A model generated the notes under the pieces. That model did not search any database. It saw only the letters and a list, made by a program, of their open reading frames with translations, and was not told the DNA's origin. A stretch of 64,000 bases of DNA from Sepiola atlantica (Eukaryota > Mollusca > Cephalopoda > Sepiida > Sepiolidae), in the NCBI GenBank assembly GCA_963556195.1, contig OY744517.1:86475714-86539713 (forward strand), given 5' to 3'. Within the stretch, counting starts at the first letter, position 1. Each line of letters starts with the position of its first letter. This document shows, one piece after another, positions 1 through 10,963 of this stretch. A program made the translations under genes and the position numbers.

Positions 1-226
1 CTCTCCCTCCTTTGAGTCTAATGCACTTTTACATCCTTCTTGGCCATGCCCCGATGCACTGTTGAAAGGGTATTTCTAGGATATCCATCACTTCTGTGAT
101 TATGTGTTCTTGATGGCCTTCACACCTTCAAATCGCGTGTTACGTTTTCACTTACCGATGCATGCATAAACCATTATACACCTGTCAGGAGCCCAACTTC
201 TGGAGCGTCTGTTTTTTTGTTTTGTT
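1..226. other. Unannotated AT-rich flank
   Basis: No open frame, RNA motif or repeat shared with the rest of the window was recognised here. It lies just beyond the A-rich tail side of the first U2-headed SINE. Confidence 0.3.
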
Positions 227-521
227 TTTTGTATTTATCTCTCCTCCGCAGCAGGAAGATTTGACACAAGGTCGGGATAGTGGGATTGAAAAGCCAGTGC
301 TCTAGAGGAAGAATACTCTGCCCTACAAAAAAAGCCTGCACAACCCGTCGTGTGAGAACGCAAAGCCTGGGAGGGTGGACCTTCTAGAACTGCACAGGAC
401 AATACCTCAGACTGGTGGAATCAAGGCCAGAAGGCCAAAAAGGTACCAGTATACAGCGTGTAGCATACATTTGAACAGATACTACACTCTGATCTTAGCC
501 AAAAGGCCAAGGAGCATGAAT
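227..521 (-). mobile_element. U2-snRNA-headed SINE, copy 1
   Basis: Read on the minus strand, the right end begins with a diverged copy of the 5' domain of U2 snRNA: a GCTTCTCGG-like start, then GGCCTTTTGGCTAAGATCA and GTGTAGTATCTGTTC, which includes the GTAGTA branch-point recognition sequence. After about 45 bases the match to U2 stops and a GC-richer body follows (CTGTGCAGTTCTAGAAGG, then CCCAGGCTTTG). It ends in a GGAGGAGAGATAAATA-like tail followed by an A-rich run. This copy keeps the longest U2 head of the four. No clear target duplication was found. Not a functional U2 gene: the Sm site and 3' stem-loops are absent. Confidence 0.8.
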
Positions 522-529
522 CAAGATGT

Positions 530-1446
530 TAATTTATAAAAAGGTTAATTGAAAAAGAGAAAAACAGTCACAGAAACAAATCAAAGAGACGGGTTACTTG
601 TATACGCATGCGAGTAAGAGATAGATAGCTTCTCGCTATACCTAAATACATTGTGGGCCCTTCCATCGGGGACATGTCTCTTCTGCTGGAAGTGAAGGCA
701 GAAAGATACAATCAAATCTCCGTCTGGAAGTCACAAAGTCACTTTTGTCGACTTCTGTTCTGGGTCACCTCTGACCCTTAGGTGTCAGTCAAACTTTTTT
801 CATTCAAATAACACGGCTTCTTTTAATGATCCCCTTTCAACTCGAAGAATAGAAAAGAGTCACACGAAGCAATATTAGTTTAATAGGGAGGTTGTTTCAG
901 AATTACAATGTTCCTTTTATTCATTGTATGGTGCTTACGGTTCATTCCTCAATGCTCATAGCTAAACAACCATAAAAGAAAAGAAGAACACAAAACCTTG
1001 TGAAAATAAATTGCAAAACGCTAAGATTAAAGTTATTTAATTCTCCCAAGTTATCAGTATGTTAGATGATAACACAATCGGCCTCTCCCTCTTTTGCCTA
1101 TAGCTCAAACAACACAACAACTTCTGTTACTTTTCAGACCGATTTCATCTATATACTATTAAAAAGTTATGTTATTTTGGGAGTTATCTGTTCGTACACA
1201 AATAGAGCCATGTGATTGGTTGACAAAAAAGACTAGGCAGAGTACACATTACTAATGTAGTAGTTTTCACGATGTCAATACCCCAGTTCAAATCTCACAT
1301 AAGTCTAAAGAATTTCTTTTAAACTGGATACATGTTTTATAAATTTTAAGAATTAACATAACATACTAAACAAAAAAATATATTATATAAATTTTTTTTT
1401 TAAAACTAAGTGACTTTTTTTGGTAATCCGTAGAGGTGATTCAGCG
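530..1446. other. Unannotated intergenic stretch
   Basis: AT-rich single-copy-looking sequence with stops in all frames. I see no motif here that I can support. Confidence 0.3.
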
Positions 1447-1452
1447 AATTAT

Positions 1453-1582
1453 TTTTGCTTAAGACATGTCATATAATGTTTTGCTTAAGACATGTCATAT
1501 AATGTTTTGCTTAAGACATGTCATATAATGTTTTGCTTAAGACATGTAATATAATGTTTTGCTTAAGACATGTCATATAATG
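1453..1582. repeat. 26-bp minisatellite, 5 units
   Basis: Five head-to-tail units of 26 bp, each containing CTTAAGACATGTCATATAAT. Only unit 4 differs visibly (GTAATA for GTCATA). Each unit holds two small palindromes, CTTAAG and GACATGTC. Confidence 0.95.
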
Positions 1583-1772
1583 TCTAATAATGAGATAAGT
1601 GTTACTACAGTTTGAAACGCAGTTGAAATGATAAACTTTGAAATTTTAGAACCAGACATTTTTTCGTATTTATCTCTGACAATCCGGTCTGAAAAGACTA
1701 AGCCAAAATAAGGCTGTAGTGAAAACATGTTTGCACATATGTAGCCAAAATGATTTTATAAAAAAATATTTA

Positions 1773-1775
<3 letters not shown>

Positions 1776-1824
<49 letters not shown>
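1776..1824. repeat. (TA)n microsatellite
   Basis: Uninterrupted alternating TA of about 49 bases, abutting the outer end of the foldback repeat that follows. Confidence 0.97.
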
Positions 1825-1826
<2 letters not shown>

Positions 1827-2666
1827 CATGAAAAATGACAGTATACTGAAATCATATGCCCTTAATAGGGTTAAGATGAAAATTCATATACACTAAATGT
1901 ACAAAAGCAAGGAAATTCCCAAATTTTTACACTTTTATTGTCATTAAGGGTATGCGAGCACAACAGGGCTATGCATTTTACTTGTAGGAATTTTTCTTCA
2001 GCGCACCTCACACACTTCATCCACTCATGCATAGAGATTTATACTGTAGTGATGTGATAATGAAATGGTTTGGTTGATATGTAGTCATACCGTTAATGGC
2101 AATAAAAGTGTAAAAATTTGGAAATTTCCTTGCTTTTGTACATTTAGTGTATATGAATTTTCATCTTAACCCTATTAAGGGCATATGATTTCAGTATACT
2201 GTCATTTTTCATGGAATGTCACTACTTTTGTAAAGGCTATGCTTCAATACAATGGTCATTTTTATGTTTTTTTTAAATTTTCTAAAAAACTAAGGTATAT
2301 GGTAAACTGAAATTAAAATGCCATCAACTAGACCCTATAATCTCTATCTCTGCCAAAAATCAGCTGAATTCATCAAATAGTTGATGAGATACAGGGTGGC
2401 ACATACGTACATACGTATGTACGTACATACGTACACACAGATAACATGATTTCATGATTGAACTTTCTGGATCTCTGGGCTGGCTTGACTTATGATGCTG
2501 AAATTCTACACACTTATAGAACCTATCAAATAAAAATTTTGTGCAAAGTTTTAACTAATTTGGTTTATTGGTTTTTGAGTTATGATTGATCAAAGAAATG
2601 AGATTTCCAGTATAGGCTATTCGTGGTGTCTATTACGGGATAGAGCGCTGTCGCGCCTCCCTTGAT
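1824..2666 (+). mobile_element. Foldback repeat, copy 1
   Basis: Two 130-bp inverted arms (1824-1953 and 2087-2216) enclose a 133-bp loop. The arms open with TTCCATGAAAAATGACAG and close with its complement, with only a few mismatches. A further ~450 bp follows: an ACGTACATACGT-rich tract at 2405-2435 and an end reading GCGCCTCCCTTGAT. The whole unit recurs at 22346-23167 in the same orientation, which defines the right end. No protein is encoded. A non-autonomous mobile element is the simplest reading; class unknown. Confidence 0.8.
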
Positions 2667-2667
2667 A

Positions 2668-2880
2668 TATATCAAATTATTTAAATATTTTCAAATCATA
2701 TTCCAAATAAAGAGTATACACAAAGGTATTAAGGTTGTTTACGGCTGTTTCAAGGCAATGTTTATTGTAAGTCATATAATAAACAATTTTTTTTTCAAAT
2801 TATCGAATCTCTTCAGAACAGAATACTTTAAAATCATTTTCAAATCATATTCAATATATATATATATATATATATGATTT
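2668..2880 (+). repeat. Dispersed repeat segment, shared with 4500-4625
   Basis: The stretch containing TTTTCAAATCATATTC, AATAAAGAGT, GTTTACGGCTGTTTC and GGCAATGTTTATT is repeated at 4500-4625 with moderate divergence. Here it ends in a short (TA)n at 2852-2875. No coding potential. Its parent element is not recognised. Confidence 0.6.
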
Positions 2881-2884
2881 GAAA

Positions 2885-4030
2885 AAGTCTGCATGTAATG
2901 TGAAGAAAGCAAGAAATGAAAATAAATAAATAAAACAAAGTAGAAGAAAAGATCAAACTTCCAGACAGAAGTTAAATAAATAAATAATTATTTCCCCTCT
3001 TAGATTTGTCATGAATCTTTGTCGATTCTAAGAGAAACCATATGAACAATGCTGTTGTGGGTTGAGACTTTTTCGGAACCAAACGGTCAAAAGGTTGAAA
3101 TAAAAACATATGATGGAAACATTAGGTCACTGCATATGTCAACTCAGACATTAATTTTAAAGAGAATGAAAAAAACCAAAGTAGACACAGTTCATCATAA
3201 TATTTACACAGATTTATTCTTGCAACTCATTTTATTAATGTGAGTTTTGTGGTAATAAAATAATGTCATTAAAATATTACAAGCACTTTCGAGGTCAATC
3301 CCGGCTTATGTTCTGTGTTAGTGGGAACAGAAACACAAGTGTTTTACCAATCAAATAACAACTAAAGACAGAATTAAATTTTGACAAATGTTTATTATTA
3401 ATTTATTTGGATACTAGCCAGTGTATTATAAAACATTATACAAGTGCAGAATAAAAAATATCTCATGTAATTATATATATATATATATATATTGTCTGGT
3501 TGAATCACTGGGGAGAGAAGATTACTTATTTTTCGCTCTGCTTGCAAGATACGACCGGGATTCAGTCTTATTTTTGCTCAATTCGGATTTAACGGGTTTT
3601 CTAATTGAACAACAAACTTTGACTTGATTTGGGTTGCCCATATCAGGATTTTGGAATTTTAAGTGAGTTTATTGAACTTTCTATATTATTTGATTTATTT
3701 ATCATTAACATTGAATACTTTTCACTTCATCGATTATTGACACATTTCGCGACTGGATAACTTTGTCAGCTCCTTCAATTTCACGTATATGGACTGCTGT
3801 TTATAACTTGGAGTAATCCGCGGTTAACCCTCCGAATGTCTTTCCTCATTATGTTTTTTAATTTGTATGACCTGGATGGATTGTATAGATTCAACAAAAA
3901 GTATGTTTTTGGGTTGATATATTTGATGTTATGTATTTTTATGTATTTGTGTATATAATTTTTATATATTTTCAAAGCTTAATTTTATTACCTGTAGTAG
4001 TATAACTGCGGTAATGGTCCTCTGAAGAGA
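2885..4030. other. Unannotated intergenic stretch
   Basis: AT-rich, with a short (TA)n at about 3470-3492. No recognisable gene, RNA or mobile-element protein. Reading frames here are short and low-complexity. Confidence 0.3.
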
Positions 4031-4140
4031 AGAATTATCTTTGAAAACTCATGAGCTAAGGACTTAAGAATACTTTGCTTGAACTTTGAATTCTAATAAA
4101 ATTTGTTTGACACCTTATTTTATTACTTCATTTTATATTA
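4031..4140 (+). repeat. Dispersed repeat, shared with 49561-49655
   Basis: The string around TTTGAATTCTAATAAAATTT and CACCTTATTTTATTA recurs at 49561-49655 in the same orientation, and both copies lie close to (TA)n. Just upstream (4019-4055) is a CTGAAGA, short hairpin, GAAAACT arrangement that weakly resembles the hammerhead-like cores elsewhere in the window. It is too degenerate to call a ribozyme. Confidence 0.5.
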
Positions 4141-4241
4141 TAATATTAATGCTCTATCCAGTATATTGAGCTTCAGTTTTTATCCGAATGTTTCACTAAT
4201 TATAAGATATTAGTTGACGCTTATATCTTTTGTTGGATTGC

Positions 4242-4242
<1 letters not shown>

Positions 4243-4311
<69 letters not shown>
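4243..4311. repeat. (TA)n microsatellite
   Basis: About 69 bases of pure alternating AT. Confidence 0.97.
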
Positions 4312-4316
<5 letters not shown>

Positions 4317-4492
4317 CCGGCGGGACAGTTATAAAAGTGGGGGGAGGCTCTCCTAAAAAGTAGAGGGGCCCGGTTAAACACATGCATATATAACTTCATT
4401 ATTGATGACCGTAAAGTGGGGGGGCCAAGTCAAAATGTGTGGGGGGGGGGGGGCTTGAGCCTCCCCTGCCCCCGGTGCCGCCGTCCATGATA
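4312..4492. mobile_element. GC-rich short TIR-like element
   Basis: A 180-bp island with long G runs, set between AT-rich and TA sequence. The left end reads CAGAACCGGCGGGACAG. The complement of the right end reads GGACGGCGGCACCGGGGGC. Both sides then carry GGAGGCTC-like sequence pointing inward, so the ends are imperfectly inverted. A small non-autonomous DNA transposon is likely. No clean target duplication can be read because both flanks are TA. Confidence 0.5.
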
Positions 4493-4499
4493 TATATAT

Positions 4500-4625
4500 T
4501 TATATTAAATATTTTGATTATTTTCAAATCATATTCAAAATAAAGAGTTACATAATGGTATCTAAGTCGTTTACAGCTGTTTCTAGGCAATGTTTATTTC
4601 AAGTTATAGAAAATAACATCAAATT
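4500..4625 (+). repeat. Dispersed repeat segment, shared with 2668-2800
   Basis: Second copy of the non-coding segment seen at 2668-2800, in the same orientation, with TTTTCAAATCATATTC and GGCAATGTTTATT conserved. Confidence 0.6.
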
Positions 4626-4738
4626 TGCTCTATATCATTATATGATCAAATATCAGGCGGTTATGAATTTTGCAAGTTGATGATAACTCTTCATCGTTTA
4701 AACCAAAAATAGTTTTTTCTCATTGATTTAAAATTTTA

Positions 4739-4741
<3 letters not shown>

Positions 4742-4791
<50 letters not shown>
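4742..4791. repeat. (TA)n microsatellite at a transposon edge
   Basis: About 50 bases of alternating TA running straight into the left terminal repeat of the Tc1/mariner-superfamily element. That element's TA target duplication is part of the tract. Confidence 0.97.
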
Positions 4792-4794
<3 letters not shown>

Positions 4795-6120
4795 GGTGTT
4801 TCAAAAGTCTTGGGAACATAACGATTTTTAATAACTCAAAAACTATTAGGAGTTGAAAAATCAAATTGGTACCGTTGGAAAGGTTAAAGTTTCAAGTTTT
4901 GTGGGGAATCTTCAAAGTTGCTCAATATGAGCACCATTCCTCACACGGCAGACATCTAGTCGATAGTCCATTTCCTGCCAAACGCGTTCCAGCATCTTGA
5001 CGTCAATGGTTCCCACAACTGCCGTTACTCGAGCCTTTAGTTCGTCAATATCTCTTGGAAGGGGCGGCACATAGACTTGTTGCTTGACAAAGCCCCAAAG
5101 GAAAAAGTCACACGAGGTAAGATCTGGAGACCTAGGAGGCCAGGGCATGAGAACGTCATCACCTCGCCCAGATCTCCCAATCCATCTACCAGGCAGCCTT
5201 GTGTTAAGAAACTGCCTTACTCTAAGACTCCAGTGTGGTGGTGCACCATCTTGTTGAAAAATGAAGTCATCAGATTCTGCTTGTTCCAACTGAGCCATTA
5301 ACCAGTCTTCCAGCATGTTGAGATAGGATTCACCAGTGATAGTTGCCTCTTCAAAGAAGAACGGTCCATAGACACCTTTCTTGGAAATTGCACAAAACAT
5401 GTTCACTTTTGGTGAATCTCGCTCGTGCTCAAGAAGTTCATGAGGATTCTCAGTACCCCATATGCAAGTGTTATGCTTGTTAACTTTGCCATTCAGATGG
5501 AAGGTCGCCTCATCGCTAAAAACAAGCCGGTCATCAAAGCCGTTATCTTCCAACTTCTCTTGCATTGCAATGCAAAAGTCACGGCGAAGTGGCTTATCAA
5601 TGTCCTTCAACTTTTGGACCAACTTGAGCTTGTAAGGTACCATTTGCAGTCGTTTCCTTAAGACACGCCAGACAGTTGCTGGAGCAAGCTGAAGTTCCCT
5701 GCTGGCTCTTCTCACTGATTTACGGGGCTCCGCTGAAAGGCTGTCCGAACTTGCTCAACTGCATCTTCTGAAGTTGAAGGGCGACCTGTTGCTTACTTGG
5801 GCACAAACACCCATCTTTCACAAATTTAGCATGCCATCTGACAATGGATTTCCTTTCAGGGGCTTCTTTTTTAAATTTCCTGCGAAATGCACGCTGAACA
5901 CATGTCCACGATTCAGTCTTTGCAAATTGGAGGACGCAAAATGCCTTGTCTTGTTTAGAGAACGCCATTACTGCACCTGGAAAGATAACACGAAAATCAT
6001 TAGTATGACCAAAAACTTGATTAAGCAAGCTTTAAAATGGCACCAGTTTCATTTTTCTACCTGGAATAGTTCATGAGATATATGCATTTGTAATGTTCCC
6101 AAGACTTTTGAAACATCCTG
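4792..6120 (-). mobile_element. Tc1/mariner-superfamily transposon, 1.33 kb, complete ends
   Basis: The left end begins CAGGGTGTTTCAAAAGTCTT. The complement of the right end begins CAGGATGTTTCAAAAGTCTT. The inverted repeats run about 28 bp with one early mismatch. TA dinucleotides flank both ends, as expected for this superfamily. The single gene runs on the minus strand and is broken by frameshifts, so the copy is dead as an autonomous element, although both ends look usable as substrates. Confidence 0.9.
4912..5968 (-). pseudogene. Tc1/mariner-superfamily DDD transposase, frameshifted
   Basis: The transposase would cut and rejoin the element at TA sites. The N-terminal part (5968 to about 5800) starts MAFSKQDKAFCVLQFAKTE, a helix-turn-helix region resembling the DUF4817 type found at the start of such transposases. 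The catalytic part (5715 to 4912) has FSDEATF (first Asp), FQQDGAPPHW (second Asp) and SPDLTSCDFF (third Asp in CDFF). I count 46 residues between the second and third Asp, longer than the 34 of classic mariners, so the lineage is not named. The methionine at 5968 fits the domain start better than the one at 6028. At least two frameshifts separate the halves: one near 5790, and a second near 5720 where the middle frame would run into a stop. About 350 residues in all, normal for the superfamily. Confidence 0.88.
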
Positions 6121-6149
6121 TATATATAAATATATATATATATATATAT

Positions 6150-6260
6150 GATAAAATGAAAAAAGAAAAACTAAAATAATTTATATATTCGTGAACGTTT
6201 CGTCTTTATTTGACAACTTTTTCAAGATGATTGATTTGAGAAAATTACATACAAGTACTA
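6150..6260 (-). repeat. Hammerhead-like arm (Penelope type), degenerate
   Basis: Read on the minus strand it shows AAAGACGAAACGTTCACGAA, preceded by TTGTCAAAT and a decayed CTTGAAAAA where a CTGANGA core is expected. Closely similar to both arms at 49789-50031, including the downstream TATATA and upstream AAAATTA flanks. It directly follows a (TA)n tract. The decayed core argues against ribozyme activity. Confidence 0.55.
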
Positions 6261-6739
6261 AATAGGTATCAATATGACCATTGATGTATGTTAGGGACAA
6301 TCATTGTAATGTGTTGTAATATGTCCATGTATATATGAATGAGTAATTCGTGTCCTATTTGTACTGTTTCCTTAGGAAGCCTGCATTCATCATCATCATT
6401 AGGTTTGATGAATAAAGATGAAGAAACTGCAGCTGCCTTTTGTCTTTATTCTGGAGAAGTTATCGTATAGCTAAGATGGAAGCAAGCAACACACCTGAAG
6501 AGACTACAGTATAGCCTCAGTCAACAGCGACAATTTATTTAGAAATTGGTCTATACCAAAGTCAAAACACAAAAATGACTATAATTTGGTGGCAATGGTA
6601 GTCAGACAACCTGTCAGATGCTCTCGCAGCCATACTAGGTTAGCAACTACAAATGCATGATAAAGCAGTGCATACCAACTACACAGCATAGGTTCCTCAC
6701 CGGAAGAATGGAACTCCTCCCAAAGACAATGGGACATGT

Positions 6740-9130
6740 TAAAAATGGGTACGCACATACCAGAAGCCAAAACAACAATTTCACTCTTCCATTGCTGTAG
6801 TACAGAATTGAAACAAGACCCAATGAGAGACCTCCAGACAAACAGTGCTATAATGACTGAAACCGACCTCCTTGCTGAAAACAAAAGTTTGGTGATGAAG
6901 GAAGAAAGCATCCTTGTGCACCAAATGAAACTGAATAAGGTGACACAGACTCCATGTATGGGTGATAGAAGATTCCTTGCTAATTTTCGCGGTCAAGCAT
7001 CACTATGCAACTTCACAGCTAAGTGTACAGAACCAGACTGCACTTACACATTTCACTACAGTAAGGAAATAATTAAGGATAATTTGATCAGAGGAATTTC
7101 AGACCCAGAAATACTAGAAGACTTCCTTGGTGATGAAAAAACTGATCGAAATCTAGAAGAAGGTTCATTATTCCTGGTGTAAAAAGAGCAGGGTAACAAC
7201 CAAAAATGCTCAGCAGCTATCAACTGGGGCAAAGGTAAGCAAAGGAAAAACCAAGATCAATACACCCAACCAAAATCAAACATGTGACAAGGGAAATGTT
7301 GGGTATGTGCTGAATCTAGCCACGGCTAAAAAAAATTACACGGTCACCAGAAGCAATAATTACCCAGCATGGTCAGTCACATGCAACAAGTGCAACATAA
7401 AATCTCACTACAACAGCTGAAGTCGTTGCCACACATATGACAATTGCCTCCACAGAGACAGTGACAGTAAATTCTGAAGATGTCAGAAAAACTCAAGAAC
7501 ATCTAGACAAAGAAATTATCAAGTAGAAGACGAAATATTATTCTCTAACCAGTTAGAAGTCATCACTCCAGTAAAACATCATATCTACAGAGAGAAGTGG
7601 ATTCCCCGCTCTTCAAAACCACACTGTCATGACAAAACTCACTCCACTACCCGTGAACATGCGCAATTTGGTAATAACATACCCAAGATACCGTTAAAAC
7701 CCAACATCAATACACATAATTGTTGATTCTGGCTGTCAGAGTTGTATTATACCACTAGCCACTGCCCATTCCATGGGCTAAAAATAAAAAGACATCATGC
7801 CAGACAGGTTATCAATGAGAGCGATCCTACAGGAAGATTTAGTGGTAAAAGGCAGGATCATCATTGACATTTCAGTTAAAGACGAAACAGGGCATGAAAA
7901 ACCAAACAAACAAATCGTCTACCTCTTGAAAAAACAGTCATTGAGCAATTAGGTATAATACCAAAGGGACTTCCATAAAATAAAAATGGAACACTATGAA
8001 CATTTCAGCAGAAACAACACCGACATGAAGCTGTCCTAAAAAAGCCTAATTCCAACAACTCATCCAGCTGGAATAAAAGGCATTAATCAAGATATACCCA
8101 AATTGAAAGAATGGCTCCTAAAGTCCAATGAAGAGATTACTTCCAACACTTGTGAACATCAATCCCTACCAATGGTGACGGGTGAACCCTTGAGATTATA
8201 CACTGACCCAAATGCAAAACCCATAGCAGCTCACAAAGCAGCAGTAGTCCCTATACATTGGCAAGAAAAAGTACTGACAGACCTTGAAAGGTATGTCACA
8301 ATAGAGGTAACTGAAAAAGTGGGCCTTAATATACCACTAACATGGTGCTCTAGAATGGTGGTAACTGCCAAATCGAACGGCACACCAAGACACACAGTTG
8401 ATCTCCAGCCACTAAAAAAAATACTGTAAGACAAACCCATCACACATCAACTCCTTTTCGTCTCATATTCCCCAAAAGAAAAAAACACTGTTACTGATGC
8501 ATGGAACGGCTATCATTCAGTTCCATGAAATGAAGAGGACAAACATATCACAACGTTTATCATGCCATGGGGAAGTGGTACCACAAGGATTTTTATTAAG
8601 TGGTTATGAGTATACACAGTGATTTGATTCAAATATCGCAGAATTTATGAATAAAGTAAAATATGTAGACATGTGATCTGACCCAGTTGAAGAAGCATTC
8701 TTCCAAGCATGTGACTGGTTCGATTTGTCTGTAAGGAATGGCATTACCCTTAACCACAGAAAATCTCAATTTGCACAAGATACAATTGAGTTTGCTGGAT
8801 AAACAGTGACAACAGGCAACATAAAGCCCAGTCAGAAACTCTTGAATCTCCCACACCAAAAGATATGTCTGGAGCAAGGGCATGGTTTAGCCCGGTTAAG
8901 TAAGATGCATATGCCTTTTCAATAGCAAAAGACATGAGACCATTCAGGGACTTACTAAAAACAAGCATCAAGTTTGAATGAACTAATGAACTTAACTAAG
9001 CATTTGAGCAGTCAAAACTAGCAATAGTTCATGCCATGAAAGAAGGAGTGAAGCTGTTTGAACCATCACACCCGACCTGCATATCCACTAGTAAAAGGTT
9101 ACCTTTGGTATTGAGAAGACTGATGCCAAC
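6740..9130 (+). pseudogene. Ty3/Gypsy-type gag-pol remnant
   Basis: Old endogenous LTR-retrotransposon copy with decayed domains in the expected order. A gag-like open segment covers 6736-7182 (CNFTAKCTEPDCTYTFHYSK). A zinc-knuckle-like remnant follows at about 7295-7330 (CWVCAESSHG) and again near 7385 (CNKCNIKSHY). An aspartic protease with its DSG signature lies at about 7715-7750 (VDSGCQSC). Reverse transcriptase starts within 8103-8429 (WCSRMVV, HTVDL) and continues in pieces to about 8800. A trace of the RNase H side follows to about 9130. The catalytic reverse-transcriptase motif near 8665 reads YVDM, so the second Asp is lost, and many stops and frameshifts interrupt the frame. No LTR was identified on either side. 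Clearly non-functional. Confidence 0.85.
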
Positions 9131-9299
9131 ATACAAGCCAGAAAGACGTGAGTCTCTGAGTGGTTTACACTCTTAAATCATTTATTTAAAGCATATGATT
9201 ATGCATAAGTGACGTTGAAGATGCTCTCAAGTAGGGCAATGAAATATATAAATGATTTGAAAGCGGTCAAATATACTTAATAAACTTCTTATCTATTCT

Positions 9300-9650
9300 G
9301 TTTCTATACAACCTCACAGAAGAGACGTTGCTAGTCTCCACAGCAAACACTTTTTCACTACAACAACAACAACAACAAGAAAAAACTTTCCTTTCTTCTT
9401 CCATGTGCCTAGCATCAGATGGAACTTCTACAAACATGACTTCTTCACAAGGTTTTCCCTGCAGATTACAACATAGTCGTCTTCAAATCAAATGTCAACA
9501 GATTCCTGTTATGAACCATTCCTGCAAGTATTCAAGCTTTATCCATCCCAGCAATATTTCTTAATCCTTTCATAATATTCTTCATCCCAACTGACAATCA
9601 TCACATCTTACTAACGTTTATCCTTGAGTCGCTTTTAACCTTGATCCCTT
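9300..9650 (+). pseudogene. LINE ORF2 C-terminus and 3' UTR, family D, old copy
   Basis: Diverged third copy of the LINE 3' end also seen at 16945-17290 and 49050-49485. Shared landmarks are CAGAAGAGACGTTGCTAG, the AACTTCTACAAACATG segment, the GTCAACAGATTCCTGTT segment and the trailing CTTGAGTCGCTTTTAACCTT. Frameshifted with an inserted CAA run. Only the extreme C-terminus of the reverse-transcriptase ORF is represented. Confidence 0.6.
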
Positions 9651-9659
9651 AGTTAAAAA

Positions 9660-9829
9660 AAAAAGAAGCTTATTTTTAACATGTTAACCACTCATCCAAT
9701 TTTAACCTGATTAGTCAATTTGTTTCCCAAAATATCTAAGTATACTTTTTTTAAATCTAAATCTAATAAATAGTTAATTTTTTTTTTGAAAACTTTACTT
9801 ACCAATTATATTCGTTTGTATTATTTGGA
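9660..9829. other. Short unannotated gap
   Basis: A-rich and T-rich runs only. Confidence 0.3.
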
Positions 9830-10335
9830 TTATTCAGACTATTGTTCTCAACTTGGATGTTATTCCCACAACGTTTCCGCCGATGTAACCTCTGGCCTTC
9901 TTCAGCTGCGTCTTGTAGAACTCAGGAATCTTTATGTCGAATTCAGCAATCTGTACGGAATTTCGAACGAGACTCTTTATTTAATCCACAGGGGTAACTA
10001 GCTCTCATTCTATCAGCCATAACCGGGTACAAGTCTTAAGTAATTCATAATTGTATTCTTAGTATTGCTCACACTAAGGATCGAACCTTCAACCTCCAGA
10101 TAACTTTCACTTAGAACCAATTGTTACTTTGCACTTTTATCCGTTGCGCCACATGGATTAACTAAAGGGTTACATTCGAAATTCTATGCCGATTCCCGAG
10201 CTTAACAGAAAGATTCCACAGTTCGACAGGACGCAACTCAAAAAGATCGTAGCTTACATCGACCGAAACGTTATGAGAATAACATCCAAGATGAGAACAA
10301 AAGTCTGAATAATACAAATACAAATTATCAATCCT
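9830..10335. mobile_element. Inverted-arm, Penelope-type terminal repeat pair with SINE-like interior
   Basis: The left arm (9830-9955, hammerhead-like on the minus strand) and the right arm (10205-10335, plus strand) are diverged inverted copies of the 98-bp arms at 47761-47978. Left-arm core on the minus strand: CTGAAGA, AGGCCAGAGGTTACATCGGC, GGAAACG. The right arm keeps TTACATCGACCGAAACG but has lost CTGANGA. Between them, 9960-10165 carries a tRNA-derived SINE-like segment on the minus strand with a B-box-like GGTTCGATCC string and an A-box-like GTGGCGCAACGG. Part of this segment (CTTTATT, CACAGGGGTAACT, GCTCTCATTCT) also occurs upstream of the tRNA SINE near 21960. Confidence 0.6.
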
Positions 10336-10339
10336 CATC

Positions 10340-10844
10340 TCAAATATTCTGAAACAGAATTATTGTCGGTCCGTCTGTAACCAAAACTATGCCACATTTC
10401 TCAAAGATATTTCAGTATATGCTAAAAAAAATTGTAGTCTTAAACATTGGAAATTATTGTGCTATTTTGGTATTAATACATCTGTTATTATGTATGCACA
10501 CCCTGAGATATATTTCACTCAAAACAGACGGCTTATTAATACATATTACGGCGAAACCTTACGTGTACATTGGCGATACTCAGCATGGTTAGGGTGATCT
10601 GGGGAATTGGACTGCTGTGTTGCATGATCAAAGGCGGAGAAGGAATCTGATTTGCCGATTTTCTTTATTGTTTTTGTTTTTGTTCACGCTATCTGATTGG
10701 ATAGGAAATAAACACAAATGTGATTAGCTAAAGTGTATAACAAGCTCGGCGCGAAGTGTAGCATCTGTCCTTTCGTTGGCATATAAAGAGAAATCCTTCT
10801 CGACCGAGGCAATTTTTATTTTTATCCCGATCTATCATCATCGT
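10340..10844. other. Unannotated stretch
   Basis: No supportable gene. A TATA-like CATATAAAG at about 10780 lies in a short GC-richer patch. There is no downstream coding sequence to give it meaning. Confidence 0.25.
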
Positions 10845-10909
10845 CAGCAGCAGCAGCTTCATCATATTCGGTTTAATGTAATGTGTTTGTGTACTGAGTA
10901 ATAACTTTC

Positions 10910-10910
<1 letters not shown>

Positions 10911-10963
<53 letters not shown>

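Noticed and set aside
4019..4060. Another hammerhead-like core (CTGAAGA ... GAAAACT)
   Set aside because: The helix is only four pairs of weak composition and stem III cannot form. Similarity may be chance.
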